From a virus, in IMG/VR virus record IMGVR_UViG_3300028883_000067, positions 1 to 46,854 of that record: a stretch of DNA of 46,854 nt. One strand, written 5' to 3'. This document shows, one piece after another, positions 7,412 to 14,785 of this stretch. Made by a program: the position numbers and the translations under genes. The notes below the pieces were generated by a model that was given only the letters and a program-made list of their open reading frames with translations, did no database searches and was not told where the DNA came from. The stretch's first letter is position 1. Every line of letters begins with the position of its first letter.

Positions 7412-7722
7412 TCCTCGCGCTCCCTTTCCTCGGTGGTAGCGAGAGCGCGCAACGACTCCTCGGCTTGCGTCCAATCGAAAAACGAGATTCGGTCGCCTTT
7501 GTGAACGGCCACGAACGGGGCCATGCGCCTCTCTTCGCTTTGCTGGAAGAAGCGCGAGGCGTGACACACGAAACCCTCCATGTCGTGCCACGCATCACCG
7601 GGGTCCACGAAGGCGGATATCGGCCGGTGATAGGCAAGCAAGTCTAGTTCGTCGCACAGGTCGAAAACCCGCTTGCAACCGGGGCACTTGTCGGCCTCAT
7701 ACACATAGATGCGGTCAGGCAT
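7408..7722 (-). CDS. Thioredoxin/glutaredoxin-fold protein with CPGC motif
   Basis: 104 residues. The start IYVYEADKCPGCKRVFDLC places a Cys-Pro-Gly-Cys pair right after the first beta strand, as in thioredoxin-fold redox proteins. RMAPFVAVHKGDRISFFDW supplies the cis-proline loop before the last strands, and the C-terminal helix follows (TQAEESLRAL). A role in reducing host or phage thiols, or in supplying electrons to ribonucleotide reductase, is possible. Longer than typical NrdH because of an insert at about residues 40-65. Confidence 0.65.
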   Translation of the reverse strand: MPDRIYVYEADKCPGCKRVFDLCDELDLLAYHRPISAFVDPGDAWHDMEGFVCHASRFFQQSEERRMAPFVAVHKGDRISFFDWTQAEESLRALATTEEREREE

Positions 7723-8056
7723 CCTTCACCTTCCTCAAAGCGTCGGCGATGAGCTCACAAAACAACACCCGCGCATAGATACGGTTCTCGGTGGACTCAT
7801 CCTCCTGCTCTTGGTACAGGAGATCAAACATGGTAGCCTTCAGGTGCAACCATTTCTGGTACATCCCTCGCTGGGCGAACCGCATCCCAAGCTTTGGCAA
7901 CAGCGAGCATGCGGCGGCGGGGTCGGATTCGTAGTGGGGTGCGCAACCGCCTTCTAGCATCCAGAGTTCATCGGGCGGATTTTGTGGGTCGTCGGCACGC
8001 AGGCACGGCTTGTCCGCAAACTCCGCCAGTATTCTGCGCGTCTCTAGGTCAATCAC
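7715..8056 (-). CDS. Hypothetical 113-residue protein
   Basis: Starts MIDLETRRILAEF. Its order of segments and the ACSLLPKLGMRF and FCELIADALRKV stretches loosely recall small phage alpha/beta sandwich proteins, but the similarity is weak. Overlaps both neighbours by a few bases. Confidence 0.6.
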   Translation of the reverse strand: MIDLETRRILAEFADKPCLRADDPQNPPDELWMLEGGCAPHYESDPAAACSLLPKLGMRFAQRGMYQKWLHLKATMFDLLYQEQEDESTENRIYARVLFCELIADALRKVKDA

Positions 8057-8499
8057 AGTTCGCCCTCCCTGACAAGCTCATATGCCTTCTCGCGCCGGTA
8101 CTCCTCCAACCTGTCGTGGGTGCCCCGGATGTCGTGATGCAATAGCTCCTCCAGCAGAACGTCTATCACTGCGTCCCGAAGCTCTTGCCACTCCTCGGCT
8201 GTTTTCAGCCCAGCCAGCAGCCCGGCGGCGAGACCCGCCAGAACCGAGTGCCGCGGCTCGGCAAAAAGTACGTCCGGAATCCGGTGCGGCTCCGCCCGGA
8301 GACAGTCCAGCGCGTCAACGTCCAGAAGCGCTGCATCCACTTTCAGGTCCAAATCTCGCTGACTGCGCTCCTGATAGGCCGTTCCGACGCTCACAGAGAC
8401 CCCCTTTCCTCGCGTTTCCTTGCCCGTAGAGCAATTTTTACCCCCAAGAGACTGTGATGAGACCAGCCTGCCTCCCGCTCCGTTCTGCACCTTGTGCAT
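8053..8499 (-). CDS. Hypothetical protein, start uncertain
   Basis: The confident part is the C-terminal 113 residues, an acidic helical protein ending EKAYELVREGEL. Two starts compete. The ATG at 8497-8499 overlaps the previous stop (TAATG), giving 148 residues with a low-complexity N-terminus. A GTG at 8392-8394 has a much stronger site (AAAGGGGG, six bases away), giving 113 residues. No family recognised. Confidence 0.55.
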   Translation of the reverse strand: MHKVQNGAGGRLVSSQSLGGKNCSTGKETRGKGVSVSVGTAYQERSQRDLDLKVDAALLDVDALDCLRAEPHRIPDVLFAEPRHSVLAGLAAGLLAGLKTAEEWQELRDAVIDVLLEELLHHDIRGTHDRLEEYRREKAYELVREGEL

Positions 8500-8870
8500 T
8501 ACTGCCATGTCCTGTGCTTTTCGGCCACCCACTCCGCCCCGTCGTACTCTTCGATCTTCCACTCCACGCCGCCGGGAATCTCCACAATCTTGAGCCGCGC
8601 GTGCGGACCGTCAGCCTCTTGCCCCAACTCCTCGATCACCGCAATGAGAAGCGGGTCGTCGCGGTGCTCGCTGCGAAAGTCCTCCGACAGATACTCGCCG
8701 TTTTCTGTGAGCGCAAAAGCGCCCAAGTGGATCATGGCGTCCAAAAGCTGCTGATTCTCGCACTTTGGCTCTATGATTTTGACGTGCTGAGACCCGCGCG
8801 CAAACAGCAGATTAACCGCCTTGCTGCTCAGGCCGAAGCCTCCGTACTGGCTGTTGATGGCTATCTTCAT
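8499..8870 (-). CDS. Conserved phage hypothetical protein
   Basis: 123 residues starting MKIAINSQYGGFGLSSKAV and ending WVAEKHRTW, a pattern I recognise as a widespread phage protein family of unknown function. ATG preceded by AGGGGGA. It is the first gene after the internal promoter at 8895-8922 and so may be expressed independently of the distal operon promoter. Confidence 0.75.
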   Translation of the reverse strand: MKIAINSQYGGFGLSSKAVNLLFARGSQHVKIIEPKCENQQLLDAMIHLGAFALTENGEYLSEDFRSEHRDDPLLIAVIEELGQEADGPHARLKIVEIPGGVEWKIEEYDGAEWVAEKHRTWQ

Positions 8871-8894
8871 GTCTCCCCCTTCCGCGTCTATCTC

Positions 8895-8922
8895 ATTTTA
8901 CCCCGTTTTTCGCGTTTGTCAA
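8895..8922 (-). promoter_or_regulatory. Sigma-70 promoter inside the early operon
   Basis: On the minus strand: TTGACA (8917-8922), 16-base spacer, TAAAAT (8895-8900). The -35 box overlaps the stop codon of the HTH gene. It would drive genes from 8870 leftwards. Confidence 0.7.
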
Positions 8923-9206
8923 GAGGGAATTTCAACTTTTTTGGCCGCCCCCTTCCCTTCTACCTTGGCAAGAACCGACACGTCCCGCGCATACAGCCGG
9001 TGCTGCGCGATCAGTCCCCGCGCGGCGACCAATGCCACGTCCGGCACGGCGTGTGTCCCGTTCAGCCAATACCAGTAGGTGCTTGGAACGACGCCCAGCA
9101 GGGTTGCCATTGCCCGAATCGACGCTTTCAGCGCTTCGCGCGCGCGCTCAAGCTCCGGGACTCCCTCATGTTCGGAGTCGATGTGGTAGACCTTGTGCCC
9201 GCTCAT
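8919..9206 (-). CDS. Putative HTH transcriptional regulator (Cro/YdaS-like)
   Basis: 95 residues from the ATG at 9204-9206 (AAGGGGGT upstream, ATGA overlap). The helix-turn-helix is visible at about residues 30-55: IRAMATLLGVVPSTYWYWLN, followed by GTHAVP, the usual recognition-helix exit of Cro/CI/YdaS proteins. Its stop codon lies in the -35 box of the promoter at 8895-8922, so it could autoregulate or control genes downstream. The only clear DNA-binding regulator seen in the window. Confidence 0.7.
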   Translation of the reverse strand: MSGHKVYHIDSEHEGVPELERAREALKASIRAMATLLGVVPSTYWYWLNGTHAVPDVALVAARGLIAQHRLYARDVSVLAKVEGKGAAKKVEIPS

Positions 9207-9421
9207 CGGCTGACCCCCTTCATGTCCTGCCTGATGCGCCTCCAAACCTCCACGTCCTCTTCGTGAACCTCCTGCACCCGGCCGCAGCTTTCGACCGCCC
9301 TCACCATTGCCTCGACCTCGACAAAAGCTCGGCCGCGCCGCTTCACCGGCAAGCCCAAGAGTGCCCTGACCGCTTCAGATTTCCACTTCACGCGCCACCC
9401 CCTCCGAATCAACTCAGCCAA
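9203..9421 (-). CDS. Hypothetical 72-residue basic protein
   Basis: Arg/Val-rich protein (WRVKWKSEAVRALLGLPVKRRG) immediately upstream of the HTH gene with an ATGA overlap. Possibly DNA-binding; no family recognised. Confidence 0.6.
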   Translation of the reverse strand: MAELIRRGWRVKWKSEAVRALLGLPVKRRGRAFVEVEAMVRAVESCGRVQEVHEEDVEVWRRIRQDMKGVSR

Positions 9422-9516
9422 AGAAAGAAAGCCGCCGTCACGATCAGCAGCAGCCAGCCCAGCGTCGAGAACCAGAAGGCTACGCCCAGCGTATCCATCG
9501 GATGCTTAGGTTTCAC
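9409..9516 (-). CDS. 35-residue membrane peptide (GTG start)
   Basis: GTG at 9514-9516 with GGGAGG seven bases upstream. After a short basic start (KPKHPMDTLG) comes one hydrophobic span, FWFSTLGWLLLIVTAAFFLW. Overlaps both neighbours. A holin-like or anti-host peptide is conceivable but unproven. Confidence 0.55.
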   Translation of the reverse strand: MKPKHPMDTLGVAFWFSTLGWLLLIVTAAFFLWLS

Positions 9517-9700
9517 TGTCGGGCCTCCCTCCCCTCGCGCGCTCATACCCTTGGAACCACCTATCTGCACACGCGCGCGGATTCTCCGCCCCGTTCGCAG
9601 CGGCAACGCGCTCCAAGTCCTTACGCACCTTCCAGCGCGGCCACCACTCGCCGCCATAGCAAATCGGCTCGTTCAGGTAATCATCCACCAGCTTGGGCAT
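9506..9700 (-). CDS. Hypothetical 64-residue protein
   Basis: MPKLVDDYLNEPICYGGEWW start with GGGAGGGAGG upstream. Aromatic and Arg-rich; single Cys residues. Function unknown. Confidence 0.6.
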   Translation of the reverse strand: MPKLVDDYLNEPICYGGEWWPRWKVRKDLERVAAANGAENPRACADRWFQGYERARGGRPDSET

Positions 9701-9779
9701 CGGTCCTCCCTCCCTTGCGGCTTGACCGGCCGGACAAATAGAAGTCGATCAGCCAGAGATTAGGGCCTAGCTTCTTCAC
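9681..9779 (-). CDS. Possible 32-residue micro-ORF
   Basis: GTG overlapping the upstream stop as GTGA, with GGAGG upstream; the product starts KKLGPNLWLIDFYLSG. It runs 20 bases into the next gene. It fills the only gap in this part of the operon, but coding potential is uncertain. Confidence 0.35.
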   Translation of the reverse strand: MKKLGPNLWLIDFYLSGRSSRKGGRTDAQAGG

Positions 9780-10006
9780 CAGCCTACCTCCTCCGGCGTA
9801 ATGTGCAGGACGTTTTCAGGCGCAATCTCACAGCCGGATTCTCGCGGATTCTTGACGAATGACAAGACGGCCACACCGTGCCCGGTGGCCTCGCGCCCTG
9901 TCCGTCCGCACTCAAGGCATTGCACGGTCCATCTGTCAGTATTGAGCCAGTTAACAGACTGCAAGCAATACCCCCCACAATTAGGACACCGCACAGGCTT
10001 TAGCAT
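9776..10006 (-). CDS. Lar-like restriction-alleviation/zinc-ribbon protein
   Basis: 76 residues. RCPNCGGYCLQS and WTVQCLECGRTGREATG give the two Cys-x2-Cys knuckles and central Trp strand characteristic of Lar-type phage proteins, which in lambdoid phages lessen type I restriction. Only the ribbon pattern is seen, and restriction alleviation has not been shown for most relatives. Confidence 0.55.
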   Translation of the reverse strand: MLKPVRCPNCGGYCLQSVNWLNTDRWTVQCLECGRTGREATGHGVAVLSFVKNPRESGCEIAPENVLHITPEEVGW

Positions 10007-10242
10007 TATTCTTCCCTCTCCTCCCTGAACAGCGACGAGTCCGCCGGCTCGACTTCCAGGCCCATAAAATCGCCGTCCTTGCTCCGCCAGTTGTAGACCT
10101 CGTACGCTATGAAAATCAGCATGGCGAGCGCGACGAGTCCGTAGAAGATTAGGCCCGCGATATCCTTGCGGGTGATCCTGTCGCCCGCGTAGTAGGCATT
10201 ACCCTTTCGCTTTCGCATCGGCGAATGCTCAGGCTTTGTCAT
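10006..10242 (-). CDS. Small membrane protein
   Basis: 78 residues from MTKPEHSPMRKRKGNAYY (AAAGGA site). One transmembrane helix, IAGLIFYGLVALAMLIFIAY (about residues 29-48), with a basic N-terminus inside and an acidic C-terminus predicted outside. Function unknown. Confidence 0.65.
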   Translation of the reverse strand: MTKPEHSPMRKRKGNAYYAGDRITRKDIAGLIFYGLVALAMLIFIAYEVYNWRSKDGDFMGLEVEPADSSLFREEREE

Positions 10243-10516
10243 TTTGGGTTCCTTTCTGCGCCTCTTCGGTTTCCCATGAAGTTTTTCCTCGTACCACATC
10301 GTCTGGAAGTAGATAATCGTAATCGTTCTTTTCTGCAATATCTCGACGCATGGCCTGTTCACATTCAAGATGAAGCGCCGTGTTCTGAAAATAACCCTCA
10401 AAGACTCCAGAGTATCGATAATAAGTTTCGCCTGCTTCAATGTTCTCCCCGCACCACTCGCAGCGATGCACCTTGCGCGCGGTCGGCCGACTTTCGGATA
10501 ACATCTGGAAGCTCAT
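10229..10516 (-). CDS. Treble-clef zinc-finger phage protein
   Basis: 95 residues. RKVHRCEWCGENIEAGETYY followed by LHLECEQAM gives a Cys-x2-Cys ... His-x2-Cys zinc site around residues 18-55, a family seen repeatedly in phage early regions. ATG has AAGGGGG five bases upstream. Confidence 0.65.
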   Translation of the reverse strand: MSFQMLSESRPTARKVHRCEWCGENIEAGETYYRYSGVFEGYFQNTALHLECEQAMRRDIAEKNDYDYLLPDDVVRGKTSWETEEAQKGTQNDKA

Positions 10517-10544
10517 CCTCGCCCCCTTGCGGCTGTGCCGCTCT

Positions 10545-10763
10545 CTACTCGCCTCGGCCATCAGTCCGCGGCTTGCTACCCTCTCGACACCACGGACACC
10601 GGCCGATGGTGTGACCGTTGCAGGACACGCTTCCCGGCCTAAGCTCCGGGTATTCCGTGCCGCACGTCACGCAGCGCCAGTATCGATAGGTAGTATGTCC
10701 CAACCGATGCCTGCCAATCGGCACTAATGCGCCTCTCTGAAGCTCCTCTTGTATCTGTGCCAT
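10545..10763 (-). CDS. Zinc-ribbon hypothetical protein
   Basis: 72 residues starting MAQIQEELQRGALVPIG, site AAGGGGGT. WRCVTCGTEYPEL and GRCPWCREG form a two-knuckle zinc ribbon. The C-terminus is disordered and charged. Confidence 0.65.
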   Translation of the reverse strand: MAQIQEELQRGALVPIGRHRLGHTTYRYWRCVTCGTEYPELRPGSVSCNGHTIGRCPWCREGSKPRTDGRGE

Positions 10764-10792
10764 GCCTACCCCCTTCCGCCGCTGTGCGGCTG

Positions 10793-11017
10793 CTAGTCTG
10801 TTGACGTGTGCCTGCATGGATGCTTGCAGGCCCAAAGTTGCGAGCGTCCTTTAGGCGTCAAGTCGAGCCACGCCTTCCGGTTTCTGCGAATCCACTTATT
10901 CGCTACCATCTTGCGGTGCTCTTCGTCCGTCCCGGAATGCGCCGCCCCCGTTCGCACGGCGTCTAGCAAGTCGCCTAGCCTGTCTATTGAGCCTACCCAC
11001 TTATTCGCTGGCTTCAT
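10793..11017 (-). CDS. Hypothetical 74-residue protein, possible winged helix
   Basis: MVANKWIRRNRKAWLDLTPK looks like the recognition helix and wing of a small winged-helix protein (...LTPKGRSQLW is typical). Basic, with a GGGGGGAGGG site. DNA binding is an inference. Confidence 0.55.
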   Translation of the reverse strand: MKPANKWVGSIDRLGDLLDAVRTGAAHSGTDEEHRKMVANKWIRRNRKAWLDLTPKGRSQLWACKHPCRHTSTD

Positions 11018-11337
11018 CCCTCCCCCCTCTCGGCCTTTGCGATTGCGGCGCGGGCGATATCGAACACGTCTACGCCAATATCCGTGCTGAGCGGCCCAAA
11101 CGACACAAGGCCCGGCAAGTCAAACTCGCCGTTTACGCGCGCGACGATAGCCCGCAACGCCCCCACAAGCTCCGCGTTTTGGGCCTTGAGGCGTTCGATA
11201 GTCCCGGCGTCTAGCCCGTAGCCGTCTGGCATGTTAGGCTCCCTTCCCTCTCCGTCACAGTCTGGACAGCATGGGTCCGAGTCGCTAAACGGCGCATCTA
11301 CACAACCCGTTCCGCCGCAAGTCCCACACTTTCCCAT
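11014..11337 (-). CDS. DnaJ-type zinc-finger hypothetical protein
   Basis: 107 residues. The N-terminus GKCGTCGGTGCVD and CCPDCDGEGREP contains two Cys-x2-Cys-x-Gly-x-Gly-like knuckles as in DnaJ cysteine-rich domains; the remainder is helical (IERLKAQNAELVGALRAIV). No J-domain is present, so it is not a DnaJ. Confidence 0.65.
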   Translation of the reverse strand: MGKCGTCGGTGCVDAPFSDSDPCCPDCDGEGREPNMPDGYGLDAGTIERLKAQNAELVGALRAIVARVNGEFDLPGLVSFGPLSTDIGVDVFDIARAAIAKAERGEG

Positions 11338-11354
11338 CCTACCGCCCTCCTTCT

Positions 11355-11543
11355 CTAGTCCTCGGTCCCGTTGACGCGCTTCCCGTCAACGTACACCTGA
11401 GGATGCTTGTACCCCTCGGCAATCAACTCCCGCTTGATTGATAGGGCCGATGCCCGCGCCTCCTGCATTGTCCCAACCCGGACGGCCCATTCCCGGATCG
11501 GCGCGCTCCGGCGCTCCCGAAACGTAATTGTATGTTCGCCCAT
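11355..11543 (-). CDS. Hypothetical 62-residue protein
   Basis: MGEHTITFRERRSAPIREWA, then an alternating beta/alpha pattern and HPQVYVDGKRVNG. Site GGAGGG. Function unknown. Confidence 0.6.
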   Translation of the reverse strand: MGEHTITFRERRSAPIREWAVRVGTMQEARASALSIKRELIAEGYKHPQVYVDGKRVNGTED

Positions 11544-11555
11544 GCGTTGCCCTCC

Positions 11556-12275
11556 TTATCGCAAGTGTCCCCATTCGCGCGGGTCTTGACTGTACTCTAA
11601 GTCATCGTGCCCCCACGCGGCCCACTCTTCCTGCTCCTCGCTTGCCTCCGGTTCCTCCGTGAAATTCTCCTTTTCCCATTCGTCCCAATCGTCCAGCGTG
11701 CACGCGGGCACGTCCGAAGCGTATCCCCAAAAGGACATTGACTCTTCGAAACTTCGATTGCTCCACCATTGGCCGTCTTTCGTTTTGACTCGATCCCCCA
11801 GCCAAAGAACCGCCCCGGTCGCGTCCATGAATGCAAGCTTATTCCGGTTCCCGATTCGATGGAGAATCAGGTTCGTAATTGCGTCGTTCTCCATGAACCC
11901 GGCCGGGAGCTTTGACAGCGTATCCCGGACAAAAATAGCCGTATCCGATTCCTTAGAGCCTTTCGGGACCGGCACGTCCAGAATACCGTTGTGCGCTACG
12001 CCCAACTCCCCCGATACCCAAAACGGGTGACACATATGTTCATTCACTAGACCGCTAGTGGCAATTCTGAAATGCACGATCAGCGGCACGTTTTCCGGGA
12101 CGGCATGATACGCTTTCAGGAATCCCTTTAGCCGCATGAATCCCTTGTCAATCGTCAAGCGTCCTTTCGGGCCGGGAAACATCAGGCCCGCCCCGTCCGG
12201 GTTTGCGCACCATGCCCGGCGAATCGCAGCATCATCGGCCCGCACGTTCGCGGGCATGTATCCTATCACACACAT
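11556..12275 (-). CDS. Class II glutamine amidotransferase (Ntn hydrolase)
   Basis: 239 residues. After Met removal Cys2 (MCVIGY) would be the N-terminal nucleophile. HFRIATSG (68-75) corresponds to the conserved HxRxAT-G strand, VAHNGIL (94-100) to the HNG oxyanion loop, and SDT (110-112) to the conserved acidic turn of GATase-II domains (GlmS/YafJ type). It should release ammonia from glutamine. The C-terminal 60 residues are very acidic and family-unrelated. It lies 18 bases after the amidoligase gene and is presumably its partner, supplying ammonia or reversing or modifying its product. Substrate unknown. Confidence 0.85.
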   Translation of the reverse strand: MCVIGYMPANVRADDAAIRRAWCANPDGAGLMFPGPKGRLTIDKGFMRLKGFLKAYHAVPENVPLIVHFRIATSGLVNEHMCHPFWVSGELGVAHNGILDVPVPKGSKESDTAIFVRDTLSKLPAGFMENDAITNLILHRIGNRNKLAFMDATGAVLWLGDRVKTKDGQWWSNRSFEESMSFWGYASDVPACTLDDWDEWEKENFTEEPEASEEQEEWAAWGHDDLEYSQDPREWGHLR

Positions 12276-12293
12276 CCTATCATGTCCCCTTTC

Positions 12294-13658
12294 CTAGCAA
12301 GCGGCCGCCGCGTACCGAAGGCCGATTCGATCCGCGCGCTCCCGCAAGAACCCCGCCAGCACGGAATACGCCTTGCGGTTGCGCGCCACGAAATCCACAA
12401 AACCCTGCGCATGAACATCGGCAATCCGTGTTACGCCCGGCGCCGTGAAATCCACCAGCGCCTTGCAGAATTCTATATTGCGTTCAAACCCTTTAGGGGA
12501 AAGTGTTCCCCGGAAAATCCGGACCTCGACCGTTTCCCGGTTTGTCAAATTCAAGGCCCGATATCGTTCTGTCCGGTTGTGATTCATTTTCTTCGCAAGG
12601 CGCGCGCGCGTGTCCGGGCCTCCGTGCGATCCCGCCCAGCGCTCTAGGCGGGATGCGTTGCGCCTGGACACAAGGTGTGTGAACGCGCCCCAACCGTCGA
12701 GAAGATGAATCATTTTGTATATTTGCAAATCAGTTAAGGCGCGTTTCGATATGTGAACGTGCATTCCGCACGTCCGGGAATCGTAAGACGTGAAACCGCG
12801 ATTGCGAAGCTTGAAAACCTCGCGCCACGCGGCCGCGCCGTTCTTCTTATGCCACTCCCAGGAGAACGGATGCGAAACGATTTCGAATCCCGATTCTAGG
12901 CTTGAATCACTCTTGCAGTAGAGAAACCCGTCCGAATCCGTTACCTTTTCGGCCGCGTCGGAATTCGATTCGATCCCGCCCGAGTTTTCGATTTCCAGTT
13001 CAACCCCAAAGAACGGGCCGCGAACCGCGCGAACCGTTCCCAGCGTCCGAAAACACGGTTTCGGCTTATAGCTGTAAGAGTGGATTCCCGCGTTATCGTC
13101 GTGGTCCGCGAAGCACGATTCACAATAACTGCATCCGTCCGATTCGCAAATAAACATAGATTCGCGGTCGAATGCTTCGTCGCAACCTTCACAGTACGTG
13201 AACCGGTCGCGCCAACAATCTTCGCAGTAGGCTTCCCCGTTGCCCGGCCCGCATAGGATATAGTCGTTTGATATCCACTCGCCGCAATCTTCACACTGTG
13301 AAAAACGATCGTCGCGGCAGGATTCGCAATAGTAGCGGTGATTGATTTCTGCCAATTCGTCATTTTCAAAGGTTTCTTCGCAATTATGGCACATACCGAA
13401 TCGGTCCGAAAAGCAATCCTCACAATAGGTGTCACCGTCCGGCCCGCGCGAAAGATCGTCCAGGGAATAGGTCTTGCAGCACATATCACACTCAGCGAAA
13501 CGATCCGAGAAGCAATCCGGACAATAATGTTCATTGTCCGGGCCTTCGAGCGCGGTCCCGGGAATGAGCGCGGCGGCGCACTCGGCGCACACGTCTTGTG
13601 GCATGATTAGCGGCCGCCCGTCCGGGCTTCGCGCCGGACCTTGAACCGTCTGGCGCAT
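12294..13658 (-). CDS. Amidoligase (COOH-NH2 ligase) with five N-terminal zinc modules
   Basis: 454 residues. The C-terminal half (about 214-420) matches the glutamine-synthetase-like Amidoligase_2 family: FFGVELEIE (216-224), KSDSSLESGFEIVSHP (249-264), CGMHVHIS (297-304) and YRALNLTNRETVEVRIFRGT (366-385). Residues 24-185 hold five tandem Cys-x2-Cys ... Tyr-Cys-x2-Cys modules, each ending in a form of DRF, resembling LIM-like or treble-clef repeats that probably bind a protein substrate. Such enzymes form amide or peptide bonds, and published genome surveys describe phage versions beside glutamine amidotransferases, as here. ATG follows GGAAGGGGG. Target molecule unknown. Confidence 0.85.
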   Translation of the reverse strand: MRQTVQGPARSPDGRPLIMPQDVCAECAAALIPGTALEGPDNEHYCPDCFSDRFAECDMCCKTYSLDDLSRGPDGDTYCEDCFSDRFGMCHNCEETFENDELAEINHRYYCESCRDDRFSQCEDCGEWISNDYILCGPGNGEAYCEDCWRDRFTYCEGCDEAFDRESMFICESDGCSYCESCFADHDDNAGIHSYSYKPKPCFRTLGTVRAVRGPFFGVELEIENSGGIESNSDAAEKVTDSDGFLYCKSDSSLESGFEIVSHPFSWEWHKKNGAAAWREVFKLRNRGFTSYDSRTCGMHVHISKRALTDLQIYKMIHLLDGWGAFTHLVSRRNASRLERWAGSHGGPDTRARLAKKMNHNRTERYRALNLTNRETVEVRIFRGTLSPKGFERNIEFCKALVDFTAPGVTRIADVHAQGFVDFVARNRKAYSVLAGFLRERADRIGLRYAAAAC

Positions 13659-13835
13659 CTAAGCCCCCTTCCTTGCGGCTTTGCGCTCTCGCGGATTCAT
13701 GCGCTTATCGTCCGAAATCCCGAAAGAGCATTCCCAGCACTTGTCACTATTCCAGTAGTCCGGAAGTTTGACACCGCACTCGCGGCAACGCTCCCCTCGC
13801 CTACAAAGCTCGACAAGCTCAAGTCTATGCAACAT
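13659..13835 (-). CDS. 58-residue zinc-ribbon protein
   Basis: Starts MLHRLELVELCRRGERCREC, site GAGGGGGT; its TAG directly abuts the amidoligase ATG. CRECGVKLPDYW and CWECSFGI give a two-knuckle zinc ribbon; the tail is basic (RKAARKGA). It may be an accessory to the amidoligase pair. Confidence 0.65.
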   Translation of the reverse strand: MLHRLELVELCRRGERCRECGVKLPDYWNSDKCWECSFGISDDKRMNPRERKAARKGA

Positions 13836-13837
13836 CT

Positions 13838-14023
13838 CTACCCCCTCACCTTAAAAGCGGCGCGTATGCGCTTGACCGCGTACCACTCGGCCACACAACG
13901 CCGCATTTGAACCTTGACGGTTTCCGGCGCTGGGGCGATGCACATACGCCGCGCGCGCCAAAGCTCACACATTGGAGACCCGTACCGCGCGGCACACAAC
14001 CCGCAAGCGTGCCGGCTAGTCAT
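13838..14023 (-). CDS. Small Cys-rich hypothetical protein
   Basis: 61 residues with HACGLCAARYG, SPMCELW and RRMCIAP: five Cys and a His that could bind zinc. Weak ribosome site but overlapped with the upstream stop. Function unknown. Confidence 0.5.
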   Translation of the reverse strand: MTSRHACGLCAARYGSPMCELWRARRMCIAPAPETVKVQMRRCVAEWYAVKRIRAAFKVRG

Positions 14024-14183
14024 GGGACACCGTGCGGGAGAGCGTCCACGGCCCGCGTTCGGGAAACTCCTCCGAGTGAAAGGCTAACACCTCGCGCGCC
14101 TTATCCTCGGCGTCCGGCGGATAGGAAAGGACTAACTCACCCTTCCGATAAATCCGCCACCAGTTCAGTTCGCGTGATTCCAT
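14016..14183 (-). CDS. First gene of leftward early operon, hypothetical
   Basis: 55 residues from MESRELNWWRIYRKGELVL (CAAGGGGGA site), a better start than the upstream ATG at 14231. A small protein with an aromatic beta-rich N-terminus, 57 bases downstream of the early promoter. Function unknown. Confidence 0.6.
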   Translation of the reverse strand: MESRELNWWRIYRKGELVLSYPPDAEDKAREVLAFHSEEFPERGPWTLSRTVSHD

Positions 14184-14239
14184 TGCATCCCCCTTGTCTA
14201 GTGCGGCACCATTGCCGCTGGCCTTGTCCATCCATTATC

Positions 14240-14267
14240 ATTGTACCACATTATCTAGCTTTGTCAA
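14240..14267 (-). promoter_or_regulatory. Main leftward early promoter
   Basis: Minus strand TTGACA (14262-14267), 16-base spacer ending GTGG, TACAAT (14240-14245). It lies at the head of the leftward operon and shares the CTTGACAA and GGTA flanks with the rightward promoters. Confidence 0.75.
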
Positions 14268-14575
14268 GTCGGATCGTGATTTTTTTTTGCCACAAGTGGC
14301 GAACGAAAGTGTGTCGAAACGGAACACCCATGAAATTCGCGGGAGCACGGCCAAACGGCCAGCGAATATGAGGGGTTATACTTGTAGGGTTGTGACGAAA
14401 GAGGCGAAATTTCTTTCGGAATCATGCGGCGGGAAGCATTGACGCGCGACGACGGCCACGGCGGGAGACCGCGAGAAGCACGGCCAGAAGGCGATGCGCC
14501 CAGCGCATAACGCGGCGCCAAGGTCCATAGAGACAACCCCGGCCGGGATGCCCGTCGCTGCAAGAGGGGCCTGGA

Positions 14576-14592
14576 GTAACAATAATTGTCAC
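14576..14592. promoter_or_regulatory. Candidate operator palindrome
   Basis: GTAACAATAATTGTCAC is a 17-base imperfect inverted repeat (seven of eight positions pair around a central A) in the AT-rich part of the control region. It is followed closely by another ATTGT half-site. It could be the target of the HTH protein encoded at 8919-9206. Confidence 0.4.
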
Positions 14593-14652
14593 ATTGTAAA
14601 CGATAAGTATATAATATGTTATAGCATTGTGAAAGAAAAAACGTAAATACAT

Positions 14653-14682
14653 TTGCATTTTCAGCCAACTTTGGAGTATAAT
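14653..14682 (+). promoter_or_regulatory. Candidate rightward promoter
   Basis: TTGCAT (14653-14658), 18-base spacer, perfect TATAAT (14677-14682) in the AT-rich island. No coding start with a good ribosome site follows for about 700 bases, so it may give an untranslated transcript or read into the radical-SAM gene. Confidence 0.45.
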
Positions 14683-14785
14683 ACCATAGAACGGGGGAGG
14701 GGGGCAGGGAGTGAGCGAGCGCAGCGAGCGAACGACCGGGGGGAGGGGCAAGGGCCGTTAGAGCAAGCCCACGACGACAACCTAT

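Noticed and set aside
14712-14732. GAGCGAGCG-rich stretch as an origin iteron array
   Set aside because: Only one palindromic unit, not a repeated array.
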